This document shows, piece by piece, positions 19,079-27,368 of a stretch of 46,977 nucleotides of DNA (within the stretch, counting starts at the first letter, position 1; every line of letters starts with the position of its first letter). A program made the position numbers and the translations under genes. The notes under the pieces are model-generated. The model made no database searches. It saw nothing but the letters and a program-made list of their open reading frames with translations, and had not been told where the DNA came from. The DNA comes from Tritrichomonas foetus (taxonomy: Eukaryota; Parabasalia; Tritrichomonadida; Tritrichomonadidae), in the NCBI GenBank assembly GCA_001839685.1, contig MLAK01000866.1, positions 1 through 46,977 on the forward strand, written 5' to 3'.

Positions 19079-21484
19079 TCATACTTCATTAAACAAAGTC
19101 ATCAGTTGTTCAGACGGAACAGGATTTTCATCTGTTATGCGATGAACAAACTGTGTGACAAGCTCCCATTGCTTACGTTCTGTGATAAGAACAGTAATCT
19201 GTTGAGTTAGTTCTGTTATCTTCTGTTCTGCTGCATCTAATTGACTTCGTAAGTCATTTGATTGTCCTCGTAAAGATTCAATAGTTTTAGTAAGTTCTCG
19301 AACTTTGGTTTTCTGTAAAGCATATTTTTCTTTTTCACTGTCATGGATTTTATCGAAATTATTAGATTTTTCTAATAAATTATTTAATTGTATTGTCATT
19401 TTTTCTTTTTCTGCTTCACATTTTTGAATAGCTGCATTTTGTGCTGACAGTTGATTCTTTGATTCTTTCATCTTGTTCTTATAGTTGTTGATACCATTTG
19501 TAAGTTCTGTAATTTTAGAGTTAAGTTGATCAATTGTTGATTGCATAGAATCGATTGTAGTTTCATATTTAGCATTATCTCTATCAATTTGAGATTTCTC
19601 TTTTTCTAATTCTATATACTTCTGTATTTGTAGATTCATTTCTTTAATTTTTTCAGTATCTTTTTCACGATTTATCTTTTGATGGGCAAAATCATTATTC
19701 AGAGCATTATGCTGATTAGTTAAATCATCAAATGCCTTTTGTTTATTACTTAATTCCTCTTTCAGCTTTGCTAGTTCATTTTCTAGTTCAATATTTCTAG
19801 TTGACAATTCGTTTGCTTGCATTTCAGCTTCTTTACACCTTTTATTGGCAGCTTCAGATTGTGTTTTCATGGATTGGAGTTCTAGTTGATTTATTTCTAA
19901 TTCATTTCGTAAAGAAAATATATCTTCTTCATGTTTTGCAAGTTGATCTGATGTAGTTGCTTTATAGATTCTTGCATCCTTTTTGTTTTGTAAATTTACA
20001 ACAGCAAACCCAGAAACTATACAAACAAATAAAAGTTCACCATCATTAATGTTTGATTCTTGTGAAAAATTCGAAATAAGAGAAATTGCTCGGATTCCAT
20101 CACATATTGTTTGTCTGTCAGTGGATTTTTCAAGGATATGTGCTAACAGTGCACCAAATTGAGTATCTATTACAATTAATCGAAGACGTTTACCCCAATC
20201 TGGAAATGACTTGGCAACATCAGCTAAAAACAGGAAGAACTCTAAAGATGTGAATGATCTGTTTGATTCAATGCTTCTTTGGAAAGCAACGAAAACATTT
20301 TCTTCATTGATATTTAAAACGTTTTTTATTTTTTCAAAGCATACTTTTGATGATGCAATATATCTTAAAAGTACAATTGCGCATTCAATTAAATCAATAT
20401 CGACTGAAAGTGATGGTGCTGATGCAATTTCTAATGCTTTAATTGTTATTGATTCACAATCAATTAATTGATTAAATAATGATTCATTATTTTCTGCGAG
20501 TTGTTGAATAAATCTGACAGCTGAATATGCAACATATCCATATCTTGCTGATAAAGTAAATCCACAAATCTTTTGGATATTAATGTCTTTAACTAGAGCT
20601 GAAGCATCACTATTTGCAAGAACACAATTCAAAGTTTCAAACAAACAAAATGCTTTCCATCCAACAGTTGTTGTTGCAATTTTAAGTAATGATTGAAAAT
20701 CAGGAGACGTGATACTATTTTCCCTCGCGACTTCAATGAAAATCCATGTTGCTGCCTTTAAAAGGAGAGTATTATCATTTGATACAGTTATTGCATGAAG
20801 TGCTGCAACTTTGGATGTTTCTAAATCGACACTTCTTGGGAAAAGTGACAGCAAAGCTGAGATTGCACCAACTACGCTGATATGATCATCACATGAAAGG
20901 GCATTTGATAAAATATTACGATATCGCCTTAATTCTGTTGAAGATTTGATTGCTGTTGCAAAAATTGTGGAAAACCTGATCAATCCTGAAAGTATAACGA
21001 TAGCATAGCCAGATAAAACAGGAACATTGATCATAGAAAGTATATTATCAGATATTGATTTAGCTGATGATGCAGAAGTTATCAACAACGATGGCGATGA
21101 TGCAATATGTGCCAGAAATTCAACCACGCCTCTCATTAATTCATTGTTATTCGTTGAGAGAACTGTTTGAAGAACAATATCGATTGGAAGGACTGAAGCT
21201 GCGCAATCTAAAAATGCCGGGTGAATTATAAATAATTGTTTGAAAAATGCAATGATTTCCAGAAGATTCGAGAGAAACTGTGAATTAGAATTGGGATTTA
21301 AGCGAAGAAATGGCTGGAAGGCGAGTTGTATAAATTGTTTTAAATATGGGTCTCGGGCATATTTGCATATATCAACTTTTTCGGATGTCATTAAAACAAG
21401 GTAATCAATAAGGATCTTATCAAACGATGCTTCATTCTGAATTTTCGTTTCGAGCGTCTGGCAAATAGAAATCAAAGTCGACAT
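19079..21484 (-). CDS. Armadillo-like repeat plus coiled-coil protein (CIP2A- or Uso1/p115-like layout)
   Basis: An 801-residue protein in two parts. Residues 1 to about 505 are helical, Leu/Ala/Ile-rich and look like an armadillo/HEAT-type solenoid. Residues about 513-770 form one long coiled coil with continuous heptads (ELENELAKLKEEL, KITELTQQITVL), followed by a short C-terminal segment starting WELVTQFVHRI. This layout and length recur in two families I can name: CIP2A (PP2A-regulating, ARM plus coiled coil, about 900 residues) and the golgin tether Uso1/p115. The short non-coiled C-terminus favours the CIP2A layout and there is no acidic p115-type tail, but I see no diagnostic motif. 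Cytosolic or peripheral membrane protein. Confidence 0.7.
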   Translation of the reverse strand: MSTLISICQTLETKIQNEASFDKILIDYLVLMTSEKVDICKYARDPYLKQFIQLAFQPFLRLNPNSNSQFLSNLLEIIAFFKQLFIIHPAFLDCAASVLPIDIVLQTVLSTNNNELMRGVVEFLAHIASSPSLLITSASSAKSISDNILSMINVPVLSGYAIVILSGLIRFSTIFATAIKSSTELRRYRNILSNALSCDDHISVVGAISALLSLFPRSVDLETSKVAALHAITVSNDNTLLLKAATWIFIEVARENSITSPDFQSLLKIATTTVGWKAFCLFETLNCVLANSDASALVKDINIQKICGFTLSARYGYVAYSAVRFIQQLAENNESLFNQLIDCESITIKALEIASAPSLSVDIDLIECAIVLLRYIASSKVCFEKIKNVLNINEENVFVAFQRSIESNRSFTSLEFFLFLADVAKSFPDWGKRLRLIVIDTQFGALLAHILEKSTDRQTICDGIRAISLISNFSQESNINDGELLFVCIVSGFAVVNLQNKKDARIYKATTSDQLAKHEEDIFSLRNELEINQLELQSMKTQSEAANKRCKEAEMQANELSTRNIELENELAKLKEELSNKQKAFDDLTNQHNALNNDFAHQKINREKDTEKIKEMNLQIQKYIELEKEKSQIDRDNAKYETTIDSMQSTIDQLNSKITELTNGINNYKNKMKESKNQLSAQNAAIQKCEAEKEKMTIQLNNLLEKSNNFDKIHDSEKEKYALQKTKVRELTKTIESLRGQSNDLRSQLDAAEQKITELTQQITVLITERKQWELVTQFVHRITDENPVPSEQLMTLFNEV

Positions 21485-22223
21485 TTAAGTACGTTTAAAA
21501 TTTTAACTTCTTTCGAAATTGAATACAAAATCTCTTCAATCCACATAAGATCGAAGTAGAAAAGCAAAATGATGATAGTTGTGTAATCATGACACATGAA
21601 AATAATATCATACATTGTGAATCAGAAGAATTATTTATGTTTTTGTTATCGATTATGACAAATCATTTTCATTTATTTTTTTGTGATTTCTATTCAACCA
21701 ATTTTCTTTATTTACGCCATCAATAGAAGTGCATGTAGTGTTATATTTCCCATATTTGAAGTTTGTAAATTCTTGAATAGATTCGCTTAAATTAACATTA
21801 TTTTTTAATTATACAAATCAATTATTTTTAATAGGGAGACAGATTTCCCGTGAACACTTTTTGTTAATTTGACTTTTCATTTGACCTTAAGTGTTCATAG
21901 TAATACCTGTTTCTCTATGTCTCTACTTTATGACCAATATTAAAGCCAGCAATTCAAACTTCATCTTTCGAATTGACCAGACTTGGTAGAAGTCTTTTAT
22001 AAGCTTGGTCATAAGGCATCTCATTTCATTTCTATAAAATGTTAAACTAATCAACATCATTTCATTTCTTTAAAAAGTAAAATTAATAAAAGTTACTTCA
22101 TTCACCACTCATTCTGATTTTCCCATTGAATTTTGATAAATAAAAAAAAGACCAAAAAGAGTTTTGTGGAAAATACAATGTTGTATTGGAAGAAGAAAAA
22201 AACATTTTTATGGGTTTCTTTTA
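21485..22223. other. Intergenic region
   Basis: 739 bases upstream of the ARM/coiled-coil gene and downstream of VPS25. An imperfect inverted pair (TGAACACTT near 21855, AAGTGTTCA near 21890) is present. No gene seen. Confidence 0.5.
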
Positions 22224-22760
22224 TTACAAGAACTTGACACCGTGCTCAGAAATTGTTTTTGCATTTGGATTCATAAATCTCGCCTTTCCCTGGCTTTCCA
22301 AGTGCAGAATTGCTTCCTTCATAATCTTGTAGTTCATTTTATGGAACGGCTGGTCTGTTGTGTCGTCACTTTCGCATAATTCATGAAATGTGTAGGGACC
22401 TGTTCCGTACTTCACTGAGTAACCGTATAGCATTTTCGCCCACTCGTCGATCGATCTCCAGTAAATTCTGACACGATTTCTTGCATCCGACGTGAATTTC
22501 GCATTTCCTTTTTCTGACATTTTATCTAAGAAAAAAAGCAAAGTTTCGCGATCGAGCTGTCGGTTTATCTTTTTGTTGCTGAAAAGCGGCGAGTCAAGAG
22601 CGCCGGCAATTTCAAATTCTGTGAAATTGTGAGCTTTCGAAAATGCGCAAATTAAATTGCTCCATAATTCAACCTGTTTTTTGAGCGTTTCTTCGTCTGG
22701 CTGTTTTGTCCAAAAAGGTGGATAATCGTAAAAATCTGGAAATGAAAACTTTTTCGACAT
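22224..22760 (-). CDS. VPS25: VPS25, ESCRT-II subunit
   Basis: A 178-residue protein, the usual VPS25 length (human 176). The N-terminal PPFWTKQP corresponds to the conserved PPFFTLQP that contacts VPS22/VPS36. SPLFSNKKINRQL matches SPLFNNVKLQRKL, IYWRSIDEWAKMLY matches IMWRRPEEWGKLIY, and the C-terminus HGVKFL matches GRGVKFF. It consists of two winged-helix domains. Two VPS25 copies form the arms of the ESCRT-II Y and recruit VPS20/CHMP6 during endosomal sorting of ubiquitinated cargo. The ATG follows a TCACT motif by 14 bases. Confidence 0.93.
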   Translation of the reverse strand: MSKKFSFPDFYDYPPFWTKQPDEETLKKQVELWSNLICAFSKAHNFTEFEIAGALDSPLFSNKKINRQLDRETLLFFLDKMSEKGNAKFTSDARNRVRIYWRSIDEWAKMLYGYSVKYGTGPYTFHELCESDDTTDQPFHKMNYKIMKEAILHLESQGKARFMNPNAKTISEHGVKFL

Positions 22761-22773
22761 TTGTTACAAAAAA

Positions 22774-22778
22774 AGTGA
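22774..22778 (-). promoter_or_regulatory. Initiator-like TCACT before VPS25
   Basis: On the minus strand GTGTCACTTTTTTTGTAACAA precedes the ATG. TCACT fits the TCA-Y-(T/A) initiator. Confidence 0.4.
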
Positions 22779-23007
22779 CACATAAAATTTTCACCGAATT
22801 GACCTTTCCTTGTTAATTCAAAATATAACCATATCTTCTTCAAAATTAGGAATTAAATATTGTGATACGAAATCGAATTAGTTGCTTGGAAAAAAAGGGA
22901 ATGAAAGTTGAAATTCAAAATATATATATAAATCTCATGAAAGTTTTTATTTCTATATCTATAAATATTTACCGTATATTCTAATAATGGTATGTGTATG
23001 ACAATCA

Positions 23008-26000
23008 TTATAAGTTTGAATACATGATTTTTGCACACATCACTTTATTTCCTACACGTGCTGCAGCAAGTGATTCACTGTGGTGAAGCGAAATAGACTG
23101 AGGAACAAATCCCAAATTTTGTGATTGTGGTAATAGAAGTCCTGACTCGAAATTGAATGAAACAAGAGCATCTGAAATAGCTACACCAAATGGCAAGTGT
23201 TTATGTACATCAAATTCTTTAAAGGATTTTGAATATGTCCTTGATGTGATTTTAGACATTGTTCTCATATCATACATTGATGTGATTCCTTGTTCATGGC
23301 CCATAACCAAATAAATTGGTAAATTATGAGAAATGTTCCCACCAATGAACTTTTTGCCTGCATCGTGAATTACAGTTACTGGTCTTTTCATTCTAGTATC
23401 AAAGATATCGATGTCATTTTGTGCTACATAAAATAAAGTTGTATAAGGTTTCAACCATTGCATTCCAGTAATGTTTAAATCTTCGGTAATTTGATAGTCA
23501 TCAATTCTTTGATGAGTTTCAATATCAAATAATCTGACACTTCCTGTGTTTGAGGTTTGAATGAGAGAAAAACTATGATTGTTGTAATCAGCGATTGAGA
23601 ATTCGCATTTATCTGGATGATCGGCCCAAAAAGAGCAAGCAGAATCTTCTAATACATGAGAATCAAGAACAACAACTTGTGCCTTTGATGACACAACAAG
23701 AATTCGATTATCATCAATAAATTTTAGATAAGAAATATTTGGTTTCTTCTGTTTCTCTCTTAATAATTGAAGATTATGAAAATGCTTGGAAATTTTATCC
23801 ATATTGAAAGCAGGTTTAAAGCATTCATATAATTCACGATGCCTTCTCCATGATCCAATTTCTTCATTTTGAAATTGACAGAATATTCTTCCACTGTTGT
23901 CTCCACAAGTGAAAAGTCCTGATGGTGAAATATCTGGTTTTCCAACCAATGCTGATGATTCAGAAATTAATATTTCTGTATTAAATAATGTTGGTGCATC
24001 ATCTTTATATGAGGGAGTATGTGCAAGTTTTCTAAGACATGAATAAGTTAGGTTTGATTTCAAAGGAAGTGTAGAATTATCATTTTTCTCAATTTTCTTT
24101 GCCAAGAAATTGAAAAATTCAATTAAACGTTCATTCACTCTTAATGATGTTTCGAAAAGCATCGCTCGTAATGATGAACCAAGAATAGGGGGAATTGGAG
24201 AAGTTGATGATCTAAAATCACTATCTTTTAAGCATTTAGCTAAAGCTTCAATAAAAGTATGTGGTTCCCTCTGAATGGTTTGAGAGATAACAACAAGGGC
24301 TTCTTCACGAACAATTGGACATAAATCATCTAAAGCTGCAATGATATCAAAGAAAATTGCATCATTCGCCATATCATTAATATCCATTGTTTCCATTGTA
24401 ACTAATAATCTAGAAACAAGAGCAGCTCGGCATAGTGGACTTTTTTCAGTCTGGAGAAGACCAGACTCAGGTTCAATTGGATCTTTTAGCTGAGCTAGAA
24501 TTAAATTGGATAAACATCGAACTCTTTTATGTGAATGTGTAACTAAAGGTTGCAACATTTCAACTATATTATTATCTCTATATAATTCAACTTGTTCTTC
24601 ATTATCAAGAAAAACAAGAAGACAACTTAATGCGCCAATTATAAGTTGATCATAATCAGATGTAACATATTGAAACCAAAATGATGTTTTATCATGAAAA
24701 TAAACTTTTAAATCCGGTACAAGAAGAACAGAATCAGCTACAACAAATGAAAAAGCAGCAATTGTTGCAGGATGCGAATTTTCTAAGAATTTCAGAGTTC
24801 CTGGAAGTTCAGGGAATGATCTGGTATATAAAAATATTTTTGCTGTATTGTCAGAAATTTGAATAAAATTGGAACAAAAGTTTATAGCATAAGGAAAATA
24901 TTCTTTGGATTGAAGTAGCATTGGAAGATAACAAATTTCATTAGGAACTTTTCGTCCTTTTTGTGGGAAACGAAGCCATGATTCAAGTCTTCCAATTCCT
25001 TCAGAAAGTAAATCATTCAAAATAAAAAGTGATTTGGGTATTTTTTTTGGAGAAAAACTATTCGCAAGTGAATAAAGAGCTCGATCAACCTGTAAATCAA
25101 AAGTATTCCAAAGTGGGTGCTGAGTCATATCTGGAATCTTAGGATATGAACTAGGCTTCATTGCAAGTGAACTCATCACGCGCATTGCGAACATAAAGTT
25201 ATAAAAAAGTCGTGCTGTAAACGAATCTTTTCTAAAAATTTCATTAAATAACGAAAACTCGGATATTAAAATATCAAGTGCAATTTTATCAGCAATTGCA
25301 TTAAGTGCATTTTCAATCATTTCTAAAATATTTTTTGATTGCGTGGAATCACTTAGTTCATCAATAAGTGTCTGAATATCAATTTCATTTAAAATACCCG
25401 ATTTGAAATGGCCTACTCGTTGAGATTGCCAAAGAAGAGCAACTTTAGAAGGTGTTAATAAGCATGAAGTGAAGAGATCACATGGTAAATGTGGAGAATA
25501 TGTTAGTACATTTGAAGTTGCTGCAAAAATCATATTATTCATTTTTCTTTTCTTTTCATTTGATCGGACAAATTTCAATGAACGTTTCGCAAAAGAACAA
25601 TCAAAAATAAAAATTGTGTTTTGTTGAGGATTATTTTCCATGATTGCATTTAATGTTTCGGAATCAACATGCTGAGTTAACGAATTGATATCAGATCCAC
25701 TTGGATCTCTCGGAATTGACGGAAATGCATTTTCTGCCATCGAATTCAGATGTGATGTACTGAAAGATGATACCATTAATCTATTTATTGAATTGGTTCT
25801 AAGTTTACGTTGTTGTGTAATAGTTGGATCTAATACGTGATATACAAGAATGTTTGGCGTTTGGTCTGGCATTAATAAATGAATTTTGTTTCCAATCATT
25901 TCTGTTTGAAATTTAATTGTTATTTGTGAATTAATAGATGTGTATTCACGTTCTAATCCAGCTTTCACAGTTTTTGCTGCCATTTTTGTTGTCAACGATG

Positions 26001-26265
26001 ATATGTCATTCCAGCACAGCACTTTTGGAGGAGTTGTATCTTCATCAAGACCGTACTGCTGTAGTATTTCAAAATTATCAGTGAGTTTTGCAATAACATG
26101 GATTTGCTGATTTTCATTTGATATTTGGGGGATGAAACTATCGACATGAGGTCGTGTATTTACATAATGGTCAGGAAAAGGTCGCCATTGATATTCTTGG
26201 CCTTGAGTCCCTAAGTTCTCGATGAAGGTCTTGAAGTCGAATCCTTCAGTCTCAGAGATTTCCAT
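23008..26265 (-). CDS. RPTOR: Raptor/KOG1/Mip1 homologue, TORC1 scaffold subunit
   Basis: A 1085-residue protein with Raptor architecture: a caspase-like N-terminal region (about 20-290), HEAT-type helices (about 300-760) and a C-terminal seven-blade WD40-type region (about 790-1085). The signature SPHLPCDLFTSCLLTPSK (257-274) matches Raptor IPDLPADLFTSCLTTPIK, and IFIFDCSFA (218-226) matches its IFVYDCSNA. The FHYNGHG segment present in animal Raptor appears replaced by LVYHVLDPT (140-148), so the pseudo-protease pocket is reduced. Raptor binds TOR kinase and TOS-motif substrates to control growth. It is shorter than human Raptor (1335). First in-frame ATG used; no initiator motif stands out. 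Confidence 0.9.
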   Translation of the reverse strand: MEISETEGFDFKTFIENLGTQGQEYQWRPFPDHYVNTRPHVDSFIPQISNENQQIHVIAKLTDNFEILQQYGLDEDTTPPKVLCWNDISSLTTKMAAKTVKAGLEREYTSINSQITIKFQTEMIGNKIHLLMPDQTPNILVYHVLDPTITQQRKLRTNSINRLMVSSFSTSHLNSMAENAFPSIPRDPSGSDINSLTQHVDSETLNAIMENNPQQNTIFIFDCSFAKRSLKFVRSNEKKRKMNNMIFAATSNVLTYSPHLPCDLFTSCLLTPSKVALLWQSQRVGHFKSGILNEIDIQTLIDELSDSTQSKNILEMIENALNAIADKIALDILISEFSLFNEIFRKDSFTARLFYNFMFAMRVMSSLAMKPSSYPKIPDMTQHPLWNTFDLQVDRALYSLANSFSPKKIPKSLFILNDLLSEGIGRLESWLRFPQKGRKVPNEICYLPMLLQSKEYFPYAINFCSNFIQISDNTAKIFLYTRSFPELPGTLKFLENSHPATIAAFSFVVADSVLLVPDLKVYFHDKTSFWFQYVTSDYDQLIIGALSCLLVFLDNEEQVELYRDNNIVEMLQPLVTHSHKRVRCLSNLILAQLKDPIEPESGLLQTEKSPLCRAALVSRLLVTMETMDINDMANDAIFFDIIAALDDLCPIVREEALVVISQTIQREPHTFIEALAKCLKDSDFRSSTSPIPPILGSSLRAMLFETSLRVNERLIEFFNFLAKKIEKNDNSTLPLKSNLTYSCLRKLAHTPSYKDDAPTLFNTEILISESSALVGKPDISPSGLFTCGDNSGRIFCQFQNEEIGSWRRHRELYECFKPAFNMDKISKHFHNLQLLREKQKKPNISYLKFIDDNRILVVSSKAQVVVLDSHVLEDSACSFWADHPDKCEFSIADYNNHSFSLIQTSNTGSVRLFDIETHQRIDDYQITEDLNITGMQWLKPYTTLFYVAQNDIDIFDTRMKRPVTVIHDAGKKFIGGNISHNLPIYLVMGHEQGITSMYDMRTMSKITSRTYSKSFKEFDVHKHLPFGVAISDALVSFNFESGLLLPQSQNLGFVPQSISLHHSESLAAARVGNKVMCAKIMYSNL

Positions 26266-27368
26266 TTAAGAAAAAGTTTCCTTCGATAATTTTTTGAGCA
26301 AATCTATAGATATTTAAATAGTTTACAATTAACTTTTTGATATTTATCGTCATATTTTGATATGCAGTGAATTCCTTTTAATATTTATTGTGGAATATCC
26401 TGTCATCAAATGAGCAATATATATAAATATATATAAATTAGATTGATACAAGTACAACAAATTTATAATTATTCATTTATATTTGTAATACTGTATAATT
26501 ATTGATTTAAATATCAACGTCTAATAACATACTCTAATTTTACTTAGATCACGCATTCATTGAGTTCAATTTTATATATTCTTCATTAACTATAATGTGC
26601 TTTGACAATCATCAATTAAAAACATTTTGAAAATATGCATGATTTCCTGACGAATCTAAATGTGGCAAGATTAGTTTATATTATGATTATTAGTGGAAAG
26701 CATATTATGTAGAAGTTTATTTTTGGCCTTCATCATGATATTGTATTATACCAAAGAAGATTTGCGAGATTATTGAAACATTTTCTTCAGAATGGCTTTT
26801 TATCAATTATGATTATTATTTAGTTTATGGAGCTCATATTGCGTGTTTTTGGAATCTTTATTTTTAAGGACATAAAGTTGAAAACACAACTTTTCTGTAA
26901 TGAATGCAAACTTTTTTTGAAAATAATGCTTAACGATAATCTCTACGCAGTGCTCGTGTATTTTTATTACAATATTTCGTGATTTTTTAATTTAAAATGC
27001 TGCAAAGAAATGATATTTTGCTTAAAATGGCATTATCTTTGAAAGTAAAACAAAAATTCTCATCTAAAAATATTCTGATTATTTGGATTTTTACGAATAG
27101 TGTAATTTTCACTACTTTACAATTACTCTATATAAAAAATACAATACTTTAGATGAAATTGAAAGTATATATTCATTTTGACTACTGATCAATTTTTGGT
27201 GTTTCGTTTTTTTTTTTCATGGTGAAAAATTGAGAAATTTAGGAAATGTCTTGAATAACGGCTAATTGAATATAAAATTGTGAATAAAAATACAAAGATT
27301 TTCTGAAGAAAAATAATATCCTTATCACAAAAATCTCATCTTTTAATCGTGTCTTTGTTTTGTCATAA
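26266..27368. other. 1.1-kb divergent intergenic region
   Basis: Lies between the starts of the Raptor gene (-) and the IBD-like gene (+), so both promoters must be here. Strongly AT-rich with ATATATAAATATATATAAAT repeats near 26418-26437. No gene or RNA recognised. Confidence 0.5.
27363..27367 (+). promoter_or_regulatory. Initiator-like TCATA before IBD-like gene
   Basis: TTTTGTCATAAATGAATTC: TCATA ends one base before the ATG at 27369, the same near-leaderless layout as the RING gene. If the encoded protein binds initiators, it could recognise its own promoter (inference). Confidence 0.4.
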
